Source: Ensifer sp. IC3342 (GTDB taxonomy: Bacteria; Pseudomonadota; Alphaproteobacteria; Rhizobiales; Rhizobiaceae). Taken from it: a stretch of 64,000 bases of DNA. Each line of letters opens with the position of its first letter. Position 1 is the stretch's first letter. Below the pieces are notes generated by a model. The model searched no databases. It was not told the origin of the DNA and saw only the letters and a list, made by a program, of their open reading frames with translations. The position numbers and the translations under genes are program-made. Location of the stretch: assembly GCF_020193655.1 (NCBI RefSeq), contig NZ_JADYVE010000005.1, positions 124,001-188,000 of the forward strand. Direction: 5' to 3'. Shown one piece after another: positions 1 through 9,071 of the stretch.

Positions 1-2
1 TG

Positions 3-143
3 TCGAACCGCTACACATTCGGCACCATCTTCCGCCGTGACCTCTCGGAAAAGGCGACGATCGAGCGCCACCGCTCGATGATCGCGGATGCGGTCATCAG
101 CTACCTGAAGTCGGAAGGCGGGCCTTCCACGCCGCCTGGTTAA
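3..143 (+). CDS. 3' end of an unidentified gene
   Basis: An open frame enters from the left edge and ends at TAA 141-143, giving the last 46 residues of a protein (SNRYTFGTIF... to ...SEGGPSTPPG). The stretch is charged and probably helical. I do not recognise the family from this tail. Its stop codon overlaps the stop codon of the convergent alcohol dehydrogenase, so the two genes end tail to tail with no spacer. The start and most of the gene lie outside the window. Confidence 0.6.
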   Translation, partial: SNRYTFGTIFRRDLSEKATIERHRSMIADAVISYLKSEGGPSTPPG

Positions 144-1117
144 GGAACGAGTACGGCTGCGCCGTTCAGCCTGCCGGCGCGAAGATCGGCAAGGGCACGG
201 TTGGCCTCACCAAGCGGATAGACGATGGTGTGCGTCTTGACGCCTGCTTCTGCCGCGATGGCAAAAAACTCTCGGCCATCCCGGCGCGTGAGGTTGGCAA
301 CCGAAACCAGTTCGCGTTCGCCCCAAAGCACAGCATAGGGCATGGCGGGAATATCGCTCATGTGGATGCCGCCGCAAACCACCCGTCCGCCCTTGCGCAC
401 GGCTTTCAGTGCCGCCGGCACAAGGTTTCCGACCGGCGCAAAGATAATCGCCGCGTCGAGCGGCTCCGGCGGCGGCTCGTCCGAACCGCCGGCCCAGGCC
501 GCGCCGAGGTCGAGGGCGAAGCGCCGTGCCGCAGCATCGTCCGGGCGGGTGAAGGCATAGACCTGCCGGCCCTGCCAGACGCAGATCTGGGCGATGATAT
601 GAGCGGCGGCGCCAAAGCCGTAGATGCCGATCCTCTTGCCGTCGCCGGCCCGTTTCAGCGACCGCCAGCCGATGAGCCCCGCGCAGAGGAGGGGCGCAAG
701 CGATACGGGATCGCCGTCGAGATCGAAAGCGTAGTCTGCATCCGCTATGACATCGGTGGCGAAGCCGCCGTCGCGGGTATAACCCGTGAACAGCGGATTG
801 TCGCAAAGGTTCTCCGCGTTCGACCGGCAATAGAAGCAGTGCTGGCAGGTATGGCCGAGCCAAGGGACCCCGGCGCGCCGACCGATGCGGGCCGGATCGA
901 CGCCGCTCCCGACCGCTTCGATGATGCCGACGATCTCGTGGCCCGGAACGAGCGGCAGTTTCGGTCGCGGGAGGTCGCCGTCCACCACGTGCAGATCGGT
1001 GCGGCAGACGGCGCAGGCCTCGACGCGCAGCCGGATCTCACCGGCGAGCGGTTCGGGAAGCGGGCGTTCCACCGCTCTCAACGGTTCCCCGATCTTCTCA
1101 AGGACCATCGCGCGCAT
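140..1117 (-). CDS. Zinc-dependent alcohol dehydrogenase family protein
   Basis: A 325-aa medium-chain dehydrogenase/reductase that should oxidise an alcohol to an aldehyde with NAD(P). Visible features are the catalytic-zinc ligands in CAVCRTD (Cys38), GHE (His60) and Cys145, the structural-zinc cysteines near 91, 94, 97 and 105 (CQHCFYC), and a dinucleotide-binding GFGAAA near 167. The length is slightly short for the family (about 340). The start at 1117 is supported by AGGAGG nine bases upstream; a second Met lies four codons in. The gene stands alone and converges on the gene at the left edge. The substrate cannot be told from sequence. Confidence 0.9.
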   Translation of the reverse strand: MRAMVLEKIGEPLRAVERPLPEPLAGEIRLRVEACAVCRTDLHVVDGDLPRPKLPLVPGHEIVGIIEAVGSGVDPARIGRRAGVPWLGHTCQHCFYCRSNAENLCDNPLFTGYTRDGGFATDVIADADYAFDLDGDPVSLAPLLCAGLIGWRSLKRAGDGKRIGIYGFGAAAHIIAQICVWQGRQVYAFTRPDDAAARRFALDLGAAWAGGSDEPPPEPLDAAIIFAPVGNLVPAALKAVRKGGRVVCGGIHMSDIPAMPYAVLWGERELVSVANLTRRDGREFFAIAAEAGVKTHTIVYPLGEANRALADLRAGRLNGAAVLVP

Positions 1118-1227
1118 CGGCTTTAGCCTCCTTGAAGTTGCAAAAGTCGCGATTGCCGCTCGCTCTGTTCGAAATGCGGCTCAGCAATGATATCCTCCCG
1201 GGCCACGGACGTCGAAAGGGATCGCAA

Positions 1228-1707
1228 ATGCCGAAAAAAAGCGCAGGCATCCTGCTCTACAAATACGACGGCGAGGCGTTGCGTGTCCTGCTTGTTCACC
1301 CGGGCGGTCCCTTCTGGAGCAATAGGGATGCCGGGGCTTGGTCCATCCCGAAGGGGGAATATGACGCGGACGAACAGCCGGAGGCGGCTGCACGGCGCGA
1401 GTTCCTCGAGGAAACCGGCATCGCGATGAACGGGGCGTTGGAGTCCCTTGGCGAGCTGCGCCAGAAAAGCGGCAAGCTCGTCACCGCCTTCGCCGGTGAG
1501 AGCGATGTCGACATCACCGATATCCGCAGCAATATGTTCGAAATGGAATGGCCGCCACACAGCGGCCAGACACAGGCCTTTCCGGAAGTCGATCGCGCCG
1601 GATGGTTCAGCCTACCGGAAGCGCGGGAGAAGATGAACGCGTCCCAGCGGCCATTTCTCGATCGCCTTGAAGCATTGCGTAGCAAGGCGCTGTCGCCGTC
1701 CGAATGA
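1228..1707 (+). CDS. NUDIX hydrolase
   Basis: A 159-aa protein with a full Nudix box at residues 43-65 (Gly, five residues, Glu, seven residues, then REFLEETGI). It should hydrolyse a nucleoside diphosphate linked to another moiety. The N-terminal KKSAGILLY and the later WSIPKGEY fit the subfamily of small standalone diadenosine-polyphosphate or nucleotide-sanitising hydrolases. The start ATG at 1228 has GAAAGGG upstream; the frame stays open further 5' but has no good ribosome-binding site there. It converges on the Hsp20 gene across a hairpin. The exact substrate is unknown. Confidence 0.88.
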   Translation: MPKKSAGILLYKYDGEALRVLLVHPGGPFWSNRDAGAWSIPKGEYDADEQPEAAARREFLEETGIAMNGALESLGELRQKSGKLVTAFAGESDVDITDIRSNMFEMEWPPHSGQTQAFPEVDRAGWFSLPEAREKMNASQRPFLDRLEALRSKALSPSE

Positions 1708-1752
1708 CGTTCAGCAAGGGTGGTCAACTCGGGCGCGCGAGCCCGAACGTCA
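1705..1752. terminator. Hairpin between convergent genes
   Basis: Nested inverted repeats fill the gap between the NUDIX and Hsp20 genes: TGACGTTC (1705-1712) with GAACGTCA (1745-1752), and TCGGGC (1729-1734) with GCCCGA (1741-1746). There is no T run on either side, so this is a possible bidirectional 3' hairpin rather than a textbook intrinsic terminator. Confidence 0.4.
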
Positions 1753-2280
1753 CTCGGCTTTGACCGCAATCTTCTTCTCGTTGCTCAACGCTTCGACCGT
1801 CTTCGGCAGCCGAACGGTTAGCACGCCCTTTGCGAACGACGCCTCGATCTTGTCGGCATCGACACCGGGCGGCAGCTGGAACGTGCGCTGGAAGGAGCCA
1901 TAACGCCGCTCGGAAAGGAAGCGATCTTTTTCGCGCTCTTCCTTCTCCTCCTTCTTTTCGCCGGCGATCGAGATCACGCCGTTGGCAATCTTCACCTCGA
2001 CGTCGTTGGCATCGATCCCAGGCATTTCAGCCGTGATCTTGTATTCCTTGTCCGCCTCGACAACGTCGACCACCGGGGCGAGTTGCCAGGCGCCTTTTTC
2101 GGACCACGGTAGATCGAAGTCACGGGCGCGCGTCGGGAAGGATCGCCAGCTCAGCGGATGAAAGTCGTCGAACAGCTGGTCGATTTCGCGCCGAAGGCTT
2201 TCGAAGAGGGATACCGGCGGCCGCGCCGCGGGAGCTGGCGTTTCAGGCTTGACGGGTTGTTTGGATGTAGCTTCGGTCAT
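1750..2280 (-). CDS. Small heat shock protein, Hsp20 family
   Basis: A 176-aa protein with a proline/alanine-rich N-terminal arm and an alpha-crystallin domain at about residues 65-165. The domain includes the conserved MPGID, a charged KKEEKEEREK loop and the terminal strand GVLTVRLPK. It acts as an ATP-independent holdase for unfolded proteins in the cytoplasm. The start at 2280 is chosen because AAGGGAG sits upstream and the family begins there; an in-frame Met at 2394 lacks a site. In the leader, GAACT and AGTTC flank the ribosome-binding region and could form a weak hairpin. No clear RpoH promoter was found by eye. Confidence 0.92.
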   Translation of the reverse strand: MTEATSKQPVKPETPAPAARPPVSLFESLRREIDQLFDDFHPLSWRSFPTRARDFDLPWSEKGAWQLAPVVDVVEADKEYKITAEMPGIDANDVEVKIANGVISIAGEKKEEKEEREKDRFLSERRYGSFQRTFQLPPGVDADKIEASFAKGVLTVRLPKTVEALSNEKKIAVKAE

Positions 2281-2442
2281 GATGTGAACTCCCTTGGTTA
2301 GACAGTTCGTCTTAGCTTGCGAGGGGGTCGCGCGCCGAAAGCAACCGCGCCCTCTCGCCAGGCCGAAGAAAGCATCCTCTATGAGAAACCGCATTGATGC
2401 GGATCAAAAGCCTGCCGCCCACACCCCCTTAGGCTGCAGGTG

Positions 2443-3642
2443 TCAATGATTGGCGATGTGCACGCTCTGGCCCGCGGCCGCTCCGGCCAGATCGGCGGTA
2501 ATGCCAAATTTGGGAAGCCCGTCGATTTTGCCCGGCCCCTGCCCTGTGGGGTGATGGCGCTCGGCCTGTACCCCCGGTACGATCTCGACGGGAATGCCTT
2601 CGCTTTCCAACAGCCGGATTTCTTTGCGCACTCCGACCGAAGCGGTGGGGTCACCGGATTTGAGCCGCACGACGCACTTGCCTGAAAGGACCAGTTTGAC
2701 CACAGCATCGTGGATATCGCTTCGGCCATCGGAGATCCGGCTGTCGGGCCGGCCGACGAACTGGCGCTTTGCTTCCCGGCGGGAAAGTTCGAGCACATCG
2801 GTCGAGATCGGTTCGTCGAAAAGAATGACGTCGGCGGCCTGCAAGGCACGAACGGCCTTCAATGTCAGGAGTTCGGCATCGCCGGGACCCGCGCCGACGA
2901 TCGTGACGCGGCCGATGGCGGAGCGGGTCGCGGAAAGGCAATCCAGATCCTCCATCAGCCGCGTCTCGACACCCTCCTCCGGTGTCTCCAGAAAGGCGCG
3001 ATCGACGAACCGCTCCCAGAAGGTGCGGCGCGCCGCACCCGGGTTCAGTCGGGCGTTGACCGTTTCGCGGACGGCTCGCGCGATCGTTGCCCAGCCTTTG
3101 ATTGCCGGTGGCAGCAGGGCCTCAATCCGACGGCGGATCGCTTGTGCGAGGATCGGCGCGGCGCCGTCGGTCGAAATCGACACGACGACCGGCGAGCGAT
3201 TGACGATCGAGCCGAACTGGAACTGGCAGAAGGCCGTCTTGTCGATGACATTGACGGGAACGCCGGCCGCACGCGCCCCATTGAAGAACGCCTCGGCTTC
3301 GGCGTCGTCGCCGCAATCGGCGATCGCGATCGCGGCCCCGGAAAAGATGCCTGGGTGCCAGAACTCGTCGTGATGGACGAAGCGGCCGTCTTCGTGGGCG
3401 GCGCCGCGCTTTATGAGACCGAGAAATACGTCGCTCAGCTCCGCGCGTGGCGCATGGAGATGAACCTCCGCGCCACAGGCCGCCAAGAGTTCCGCCTTCC
3501 AGGCTGCGGCGTCGCTGCCGCCGGCGACGACGACGCGCTTGTTCTTCAAGGTCCAGAACAGCGGCAGGGTTGCGAGTGGAGCGACACGTTGCGGCGACGG
3601 CTTTGCGGTCCGGTCATTCCGCGGCAGCGGCAAGGCATCCAT
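2443..3642 (-). CDS. cysG: Siroheme synthase CysG-like, with degenerate truncated methyltransferase domain
   Basis: A 399-aa protein, last gene of the nitrate operon. Residues about 20-200 match the Met8-like precorrin-2 dehydrogenase/ferrochelatase half (LPLFWTLKNKRVVVAGG, then NRSPVVVSISTDGAAP). From about residue 245 the SUMT half begins well (VTIVGAGPGDAELLTLKA) and then decays. The SAM-loop motif normally KGGDPFIFGRGG reads KSGDPTASVG, YDRLVS reads FDEPIS, and the protein stops soon after EIVPGV, about 110 residues short of E. coli CysG. The start ATG 3642 lies within the last 29 bp of nasA behind GGGGATC. It probably supplies siroheme steps for NirB, with uroporphyrinogen methylation done by another enzyme. 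Confidence 0.85.
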   Translation of the reverse strand: MDALPLPRNDRTAKPSPQRVAPLATLPLFWTLKNKRVVVAGGSDAAAWKAELLAACGAEVHLHAPRAELSDVFLGLIKRGAAHEDGRFVHHDEFWHPGIFSGAAIAIADCGDDAEAEAFFNGARAAGVPVNVIDKTAFCQFQFGSIVNRSPVVVSISTDGAAPILAQAIRRRIEALLPPAIKGWATIARAVRETVNARLNPGAARRTFWERFVDRAFLETPEEGVETRLMEDLDCLSATRSAIGRVTIVGAGPGDAELLTLKAVRALQAADVILFDEPISTDVLELSRREAKRQFVGRPDSRISDGRSDIHDAVVKLVLSGKCVVRLKSGDPTASVGVRKEIRLLESEGIPVEIVPGVQAERHHPTGQGPGKIDGLPKFGITADLAGAAAGQSVHIANH

Positions 3643-6271
3643 CGATGATCCCCCTGATCTCTGCGCGGCAGGAGCCGCAATTGGTGCCCGCGCTAAGCCT
3701 CTCGCCGATCGCCTGGACACTGTGGCAGCCGTCCCGAATGGCGGCCGTGATCTGGTTGACGCCGACGCTGAAGCAGGAGCAGACCGTGGCGCCCGGGTCC
3801 TCTCTGCCGGCACCGGGGCGACCAGCGGCGACGGCGAAGCGCGTGCCGAGGTCTTTATGCGAGGCGCGGAGCTGCGATACGGCCCAGTTGCGGGCGACCG
3901 CCACCGGCCGGGACGCGAGGAACAGGGCGGCAAGCAGCCTGTCGCCGTCGAAGAAGGCGAGGCGGAGTTCGCCAGACTGACGATCGGTATAGCCGATCGG
4001 CTCTATACCGGCCGGGATGGAAAAGACCCGCCGGCACCAGCCGATCCAGTCCGTTTGCGGCTCAGCGAAGGCAAGCTCCAGGCGCCAGCCGCCGTCGGCC
4101 TTGGCGATCGCCCAGTAAGCAGCATCGATGCTCTCGGGTTTTTCGGCGGAGACCGCGAAGCCATAGGCCCGAGCGGCGAAACGGGCAGCCTTGACCGCCA
4201 CGTTTTTCGACGCCGGCTGCCCTGAAACGGGATCCGTGATCGGCGGCACCAGCGCGTCGATGCGGCCTTTAGAGGCGAAATGGTCGTTCCAGTGCATCGG
4301 CACGAAGAGGTTTCCCTCGGCCTGGCGCTCGGTAAGGAGCGCGCGGACGATCGCTTGTCCGTAGGGGCTCTCGATTGTCACCAGATCGGCATCCGCGACG
4401 GCAAGCCTCTCGGCATCGTGCGGATGAATTTCGGCGTACGGTTCAGCGATATGGGCGGAAAGCCGGGCGCTCTTCCCGGTCCGGGTCATCGTGTGCCAGT
4501 GGTCGCGCACCCGGCCGGTATTGAGTGTGTAAGGATAGGCGGCGTTTGCCCGTTTGGAGGGCGACGTCTCGACGGCGATGAAACTGGCGCGCCCGTCCGC
4601 ATGGTAGAACCCGCCCTCGGCGAAAAACCGCCGCTCCCGGGCTTGCGTGCCCTGCGGTTGCGGCCACTGGAAAGGTTTCAGATCGTCATAGGCCGCCTTG
4701 TCTATCGTCGCGTGAGCACTGATGTCGAAATCGCGGTGGCCGTCGTTTTCAAAGCCGGAAAGCGCGGCATGCTCGGCAAAGACTTCAGCGGCGGAAGCGT
4801 AGGGGAACGCCTGCGAAAAGCCCATGCGCCGCCCGACCTCGGCCAACTGCCACCAGTCGGCGCGCGCCTCGCCGGGAGCGTCGAGGAAGGCGCGCTGGCG
4901 GGAGATGCGCCGTTCGGAATTGGTCACCGTGCCGTCTTTCTCACCCCAGCCGAGCGAGGGCAGGGCCACGTGGGCGTGACGCGCGGTATCGGTCTCGCTA
5001 AGGATGTCGGAGACGACGACGAAGGGACAGGCCCTGATCGCGGCCTCGACCGCGTCCGCGTCAGGCATCGAGACGACGGGGTTCGTCGCCATGATCCAGA
5101 GTGCCTTGATCCGCCCGTCGGCGACGGCGCGGAACATGTCCACGGCCTTGAGGCCTGGCTTGCCTGCGAGCGCGGGTGCGCCCCAGAAGCGCCGGACAAG
5201 ATCACGGTGAACGGATTTCTCGATGTCGAGATGGGCGGCCAGCATGTTGGCGAGCCCCCCGACCTCGCGTCCGCCCATGGCGTTTGGTTGGCCTGTCAGC
5301 GAGAAGGGACCCATACCCGGCCGGCCGATCCGCCCGGTCGCGAGATGGCAGTTGATGATGGCGTTGACCTTGTCCGTGCCGCAAGCTGACTGGTTGACGC
5401 CCTGGCTGTAGCAGGTGACGACCTTCTCGGTCGTCTCGAACAGGCGGAAGAAATCGCGCAATTGCGCTTGCGAAAGTCCGGTCAGGGTCGAGAGTTCCGC
5501 GAGATCAAGCGCAGAAGCGGCTGCAAAGGCCTCGGCGAAGCCCTTTGTATACGCAGAAATAAAGTTGTGATCGATGGCGCTGCTCGCTGCCAGATAGGCA
5601 AACAGGCCGTTGAAGAGCGCGACGTCGCTGTCCGGAGCGAGCGCCAGATGCATGTCGGCGATGTCGGCGGTCATCGTGCGCCGGGGATCGATGACGACAA
5701 CCTTCATCGCGGGGCGGCTCGCTTTGGCCGCGGCAAGGCGCTGGTAAAGGACCGGGTGGCACCAGGCGAGATTAGAGCCGGTGAGCACGACGAGATCGGC
5801 AAGCTCGAGGTCTTCGTAGGTGCCCGGAACCGTGTCGGACCCGAAAGCGCGGCGGTGACCGGCGACCGAGGACGACATGCAGAGGCGCGAGTTCGTATCG
5901 ATGTTCGCCGAACCCATAAAACCCTTCATCAGCTTGTTGGCGATGTAATAGTCCTCGGTCAGCAATTGGCCGGAGACATAGAAGGCAGCCGAATCCGGGC
6001 CGTGCTCGGCAATGGTTTGCGCGAAGCGGTCAGCGACGAGATCGAGCGCTTCGTCCCAGCCTGCGCGGCGGCCGCCGATCTTCGGATGGAGAAGGCGACC
6101 GTCGAGATCGAGGGTTTCGGCAAGTGCCGAGCCTTTGGAACAGAGCCGGCCGAAATTGGCCGGATGCTCGGGATCGCCCTTGACGCTGACGGCGCCCTCA
6201 TCGTCCACGCGGGCGATGACGCCGCAACCGACGCCGCAATAGGGGCAGGTGGTTTTGACCTCGCACGCCAT
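3614..6271 (-). CDS. nasA: Assimilatory nitrate reductase catalytic subunit
   Basis: An 885-aa cytoplasmic molybdenum enzyme reducing nitrate to nitrite. The N-terminus carries the [4Fe-4S] ligands in CPYCGVGC (Cys9, 12, 16) and Cys44 (GRLCSKGSA), followed by bis-MGD cofactor domains. The C-terminus has a BFD-like [2Fe-2S] domain (CSCFSVG ... GTNCGSC, about 820-875), as in Klebsiella-type NasA. There is no twin-arginine signal, so it is assimilatory rather than periplasmic. It starts two bases after nirD, and its end overlaps the cysG start by 29 bp, so the genes are co-transcribed. Expression is expected under nitrate through the nrtA leader. Confidence 0.96.
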   Translation of the reverse strand: MACEVKTTCPYCGVGCGVIARVDDEGAVSVKGDPEHPANFGRLCSKGSALAETLDLDGRLLHPKIGGRRAGWDEALDLVADRFAQTIAEHGPDSAAFYVSGQLLTEDYYIANKLMKGFMGSANIDTNSRLCMSSSVAGHRRAFGSDTVPGTYEDLELADLVVLTGSNLAWCHPVLYQRLAAAKASRPAMKVVVIDPRRTMTADIADMHLALAPDSDVALFNGLFAYLAASSAIDHNFISAYTKGFAEAFAAASALDLAELSTLTGLSQAQLRDFFRLFETTEKVVTCYSQGVNQSACGTDKVNAIINCHLATGRIGRPGMGPFSLTGQPNAMGGREVGGLANMLAAHLDIEKSVHRDLVRRFWGAPALAGKPGLKAVDMFRAVADGRIKALWIMATNPVVSMPDADAVEAAIRACPFVVVSDILSETDTARHAHVALPSLGWGEKDGTVTNSERRISRQRAFLDAPGEARADWWQLAEVGRRMGFSQAFPYASAAEVFAEHAALSGFENDGHRDFDISAHATIDKAAYDDLKPFQWPQPQGTQARERRFFAEGGFYHADGRASFIAVETSPSKRANAAYPYTLNTGRVRDHWHTMTRTGKSARLSAHIAEPYAEIHPHDAERLAVADADLVTIESPYGQAIVRALLTERQAEGNLFVPMHWNDHFASKGRIDALVPPITDPVSGQPASKNVAVKAARFAARAYGFAVSAEKPESIDAAYWAIAKADGGWRLELAFAEPQTDWIGWCRRVFSIPAGIEPIGYTDRQSGELRLAFFDGDRLLAALFLASRPVAVARNWAVSQLRASHKDLGTRFAVAAGRPGAGREDPGATVCSCFSVGVNQITAAIRDGCHSVQAIGERLSAGTNCGSCRAEIRGIIDGCLAAAAE

Positions 6272-6273
6272 GC

Positions 6274-6606
6274 CTACTCCGCCGCTGCCAATGCCAGGCT
6301 CTCGAGCGCGATGAAGAGCGCGCCGTTGTCGTTTTTCACGGGGATCGTGCGGACCTCGCCCTCGTCGGCGCCGAGCGCCTTGCCGGTTTCGAGCGAGATC
6401 ACCCAGTTGTGCAGCGGGCAGGTCACCGCAGTGCCGTGGACGATGCCTTGGGAAAGCGGCCCGCCCTTGTGGGGGCAGTGATCCTCGATCGCGAAGACGT
6501 CGTTCTCCGCGGTGCGGAAGACGGCGATCTTGCCCTGCGGCGTCCTCACGCAGCGCGCGCCGCGCAGAGGGATATCGGAAATATTGCCGATTGCGATCCA
6601 GTTCAT
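6274..6606 (-). CDS. nirD: Nitrite reductase small subunit, Rieske-type
   Basis: A 110-aa Rieske-fold protein, partner of NirB in cytoplasmic NADH-dependent nitrite reduction to ammonium. The Rieske ligand motifs CPHKGGPL and CPLHNW are both present, near residues 42-49 and 60-65, although many NirD proteins lack them. Two start codons lie close together. MNW at 6606 is preferred over MEMNW at 6612 because the GAGG site is eight bases from the former and two from the latter. The spacing to nirB is 10 bp. Confidence 0.94.
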   Translation of the reverse strand: MNWIAIGNISDIPLRGARCVRTPQGKIAVFRTAENDVFAIEDHCPHKGGPLSQGIVHGTAVTCPLHNWVISLETGKALGADEGEVRTIPVKNDNGALFIALESLALAAAE

Positions 6607-6616
6607 TTCCATCACC

Positions 6617-9067
6617 TCACTCCGCTGCCTGATTGAACCCGACCGTCGCCATCGGCCGGAACTCGTGCTTGTCCTTGCCGGAGACGCGCTCCGACCAGGG
6701 GTCGACCTGGGCGAATTTCTGGCTGAAGACGAAGCGGTCGAAATAGGCCTTGCGCTTCTCCGCATCGTCCATGATCTGGCGGCGGATCTCGTCGAGGCCG
6801 ATGCGTTTTGCCCACTTGTAAATGCGCTCAAGATAGCGCGCCTGCTCGCGATACATCTGCGTCAGCGCAACGATGTGCTCCAGCGCCTCGTCCTCGGTCT
6901 TGACGAGCCCCAGGACCTCGGTGCCCTTGATGTCGAGACCGGCGGCGCCGGCGAAATGGATCTCGAAGCCGGAGTCGACGCAGATGACGCCGACGTCCTT
7001 GCAGGTGGCCTCGGCGCAATTGCGTGGACAGCCGGAGACGGCCATCTTCACCTTGGCGGGAGTCCACGAGCCCCACATGAACTTCTCGATGCGGATGCCG
7101 AGCCCGGTCGAATCCTGCGTGCCGAAGCGGCACCAATCAGAGCCGACACAGGTCTTCACCGTCCTCAAGCCCTTGGCATAGGCCTGACCCGAGACGAAGC
7201 CGGCCTTGCCGAGATCGGCCCAGACGGCCGGCAGGTCTTCCTTCTGGATGCCGAGCAGGTCGATGCGCTGGCCGCCCGTGACCTTGACGAGCGGGACATC
7301 GAACTTGTCGACGACATCGGCGATGGCGCGCAGTTCCTTGGAATTGGTCACGCCGCCCCACATGCGCGGCACCACCGAATAGGTGCCATCCTTCTGGATG
7401 TTGGCGTGGACGCGTTCGTTGATGAAGCGCGACTGGTAGTCGTCGGCATATTCGTCCGGCCAGTCGCACACGAGATAATAGTTGAGCGCCGGCCGGCATT
7501 TGGCGCAGCCGCAGCAAGTCTTCCACTCGAGCTCCTGCATGACGGCGGGGATGGTCTTCAGCTTCTTCGCCTTGATGAGGCGGCGGACGTCGTCATGCCC
7601 GAGCTCCGTGCAGCCGCACATCGGCTGCACTGCGGCAGGATTGTAGGCGTCGCCGAGGGTGAGCGACATCAGCTGCTCGACCAGCCCGGTGCACGAACCA
7701 CAGGAGGCCGAAGCCTTGGTGTGGGCACGCACGTCGTCCAGTGACGTCAGGCCCTTTCCGGTGATCGTCGAGACGATCTTGCCCTTGCAGACGCCGTTGC
7801 AGCCGCAGATTTCCGCATCATCCGGCAAGGCTGCAACGGCCGCCATAGGGTCCAGCGGGGACCCTCCCTGATAGGCCTGGCCGAAGATCAACGTGTCACG
7901 CATTTCGGTTATGTCGGTGCCGCGCTTCAAGAGGTCGTTGAACCAGGCGCCGTCCCCGGTGTCTCCATAGAGCACCGTGCCGATGATGCGGTTGTCCTTC
8001 AAGACCAGCCGCTTGTAGATGCCGGCGGTGGCATCGCGCAGCACGATCTCCTCGCGGCCGTCGCCATCGGCGAAATCGCCGACCGAATAAAGATTGATGC
8101 CGGTCACCTTCAGTTTTGTCGGCGTATCGGAATGGACGAAGGCGGCGCTGCGATCACCGACAAGGTGGCGTGCGGCAACCCGCGCCATCTCGTAGAGCGG
8201 GGCCACCAGGCCGTAGACCATGCCGTCGACTTCGGCACATTCGCCGAGTGCCATGATGTCGCCGTCGGAGGTCTGCATGCCGGCATCGACGACGATACCG
8301 CGGTTGACGGCGAGCCCGGCTTCCTTGGCGAGGCTGGCATTCGGCCTGATGCCGACCGCCATCACGACCAGTGTCGCCGGGATGATGCGACCGTCTTCGA
8401 GCTCGATGCCCTCGACCTTCTCCTCGCCAAGGATCCGTTTGGTATTTGCCTTGGTGATGACCTTGATGCCGCGTTCCTCGACCGCCTTCTGCAAAAGGTA
8501 ACCGGCGGCCGGGTCGAGCTGACGCTCCATCAGCGTCGGCATGACGTGCAGCACGGTGACATCCATGCCGCGGGCTTTCAGGCCGGCCGCCGCTTCGAGG
8601 CCAAGGAGACCGCCGCCGATGACGACCGCCGTCTCGCGCGACTGTGCCGCGAGCAGCATCGCCTGCACGTCGTCGAGATCGCGGTAGGTGATGACGCCGC
8701 GCAGATCCTTGCCGGGCACCGGAATGATGAAGGGCACGGAGCCGGTGGCGATCACCAGCTTGTCGTAGCTTTCCGTCACGCCATGGTCGGAGGTGACCGT
8801 CTTGGCATTACGATCGATCGCGATGATCTTGTGGCCTTTGTACAGCGTGATGCCGTGCTGGATGTACCAGCCGTCGCCATGGATGACGATCTGCTCGTAG
8901 GTCTTTTCGCCGGAAAGCACCGGAGAAAGCATGATGCGGTCGTAATTGACGCGCGGTTCGGCGTTGAAAATCGTCACCTGATAACGCCCGGGGGCGCTTT
9001 CGAAGAGTTCTTCCAGCATGCGGCCAGGCGCCATGCCGTTGCCAACAATTACCAGCTTCTCGGTCAT
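6617..9067 (-). CDS. nirB: Nitrite reductase large subunit, NADH-dependent
   Basis: An 816-aa siroheme enzyme that reduces nitrite to ammonium. In order it has an FAD/NAD(P)-binding oxidoreductase part (VIVGNGMAPGRMLE at the N-terminus, VVIGGGLLGLEAA mid-domain), a BFD-like [2Fe-2S] segment (CGCNGVCKG ... SCGSCTG) plus a second cysteine-rich stretch, and the sulfite/nitrite reductase domains. The siroheme/[4Fe-4S] ligands are CVGSDWC and GCPRNC. The start at 9067 gives the family N-terminus; a 35-codon upstream extension is only an open frame. It starts 4 bp after nrtC ends. It needs siroheme, made in part by the CysG encoded three genes downstream. Confidence 0.96.
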   Translation of the reverse strand: MTEKLVIVGNGMAPGRMLEELFESAPGRYQVTIFNAEPRVNYDRIMLSPVLSGEKTYEQIVIHGDGWYIQHGITLYKGHKIIAIDRNAKTVTSDHGVTESYDKLVIATGSVPFIIPVPGKDLRGVITYRDLDDVQAMLLAAQSRETAVVIGGGLLGLEAAAGLKARGMDVTVLHVMPTLMERQLDPAAGYLLQKAVEERGIKVITKANTKRILGEEKVEGIELEDGRIIPATLVVMAVGIRPNASLAKEAGLAVNRGIVVDAGMQTSDGDIMALGECAEVDGMVYGLVAPLYEMARVAARHLVGDRSAAFVHSDTPTKLKVTGINLYSVGDFADGDGREEIVLRDATAGIYKRLVLKDNRIIGTVLYGDTGDGAWFNDLLKRGTDITEMRDTLIFGQAYQGGSPLDPMAAVAALPDDAEICGCNGVCKGKIVSTITGKGLTSLDDVRAHTKASASCGSCTGLVEQLMSLTLGDAYNPAAVQPMCGCTELGHDDVRRLIKAKKLKTIPAVMQELEWKTCCGCAKCRPALNYYLVCDWPDEYADDYQSRFINERVHANIQKDGTYSVVPRMWGGVTNSKELRAIADVVDKFDVPLVKVTGGQRIDLLGIQKEDLPAVWADLGKAGFVSGQAYAKGLRTVKTCVGSDWCRFGTQDSTGLGIRIEKFMWGSWTPAKVKMAVSGCPRNCAEATCKDVGVICVDSGFEIHFAGAAGLDIKGTEVLGLVKTEDEALEHIVALTQMYREQARYLERIYKWAKRIGLDEIRRQIMDDAEKRKAYFDRFVFSQKFAQVDPWSERVSGKDKHEFRPMATVGFNQAAE

Positions 9068-9071
9068 TCCA

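Noticed and set aside
2443-2850. Simple frameshift explaining the short CysG C-terminus
   Set aside because: Neither of the other minus-strand frames over this stretch continues with SUMT-like sequence, so one frameshift does not restore the domain.
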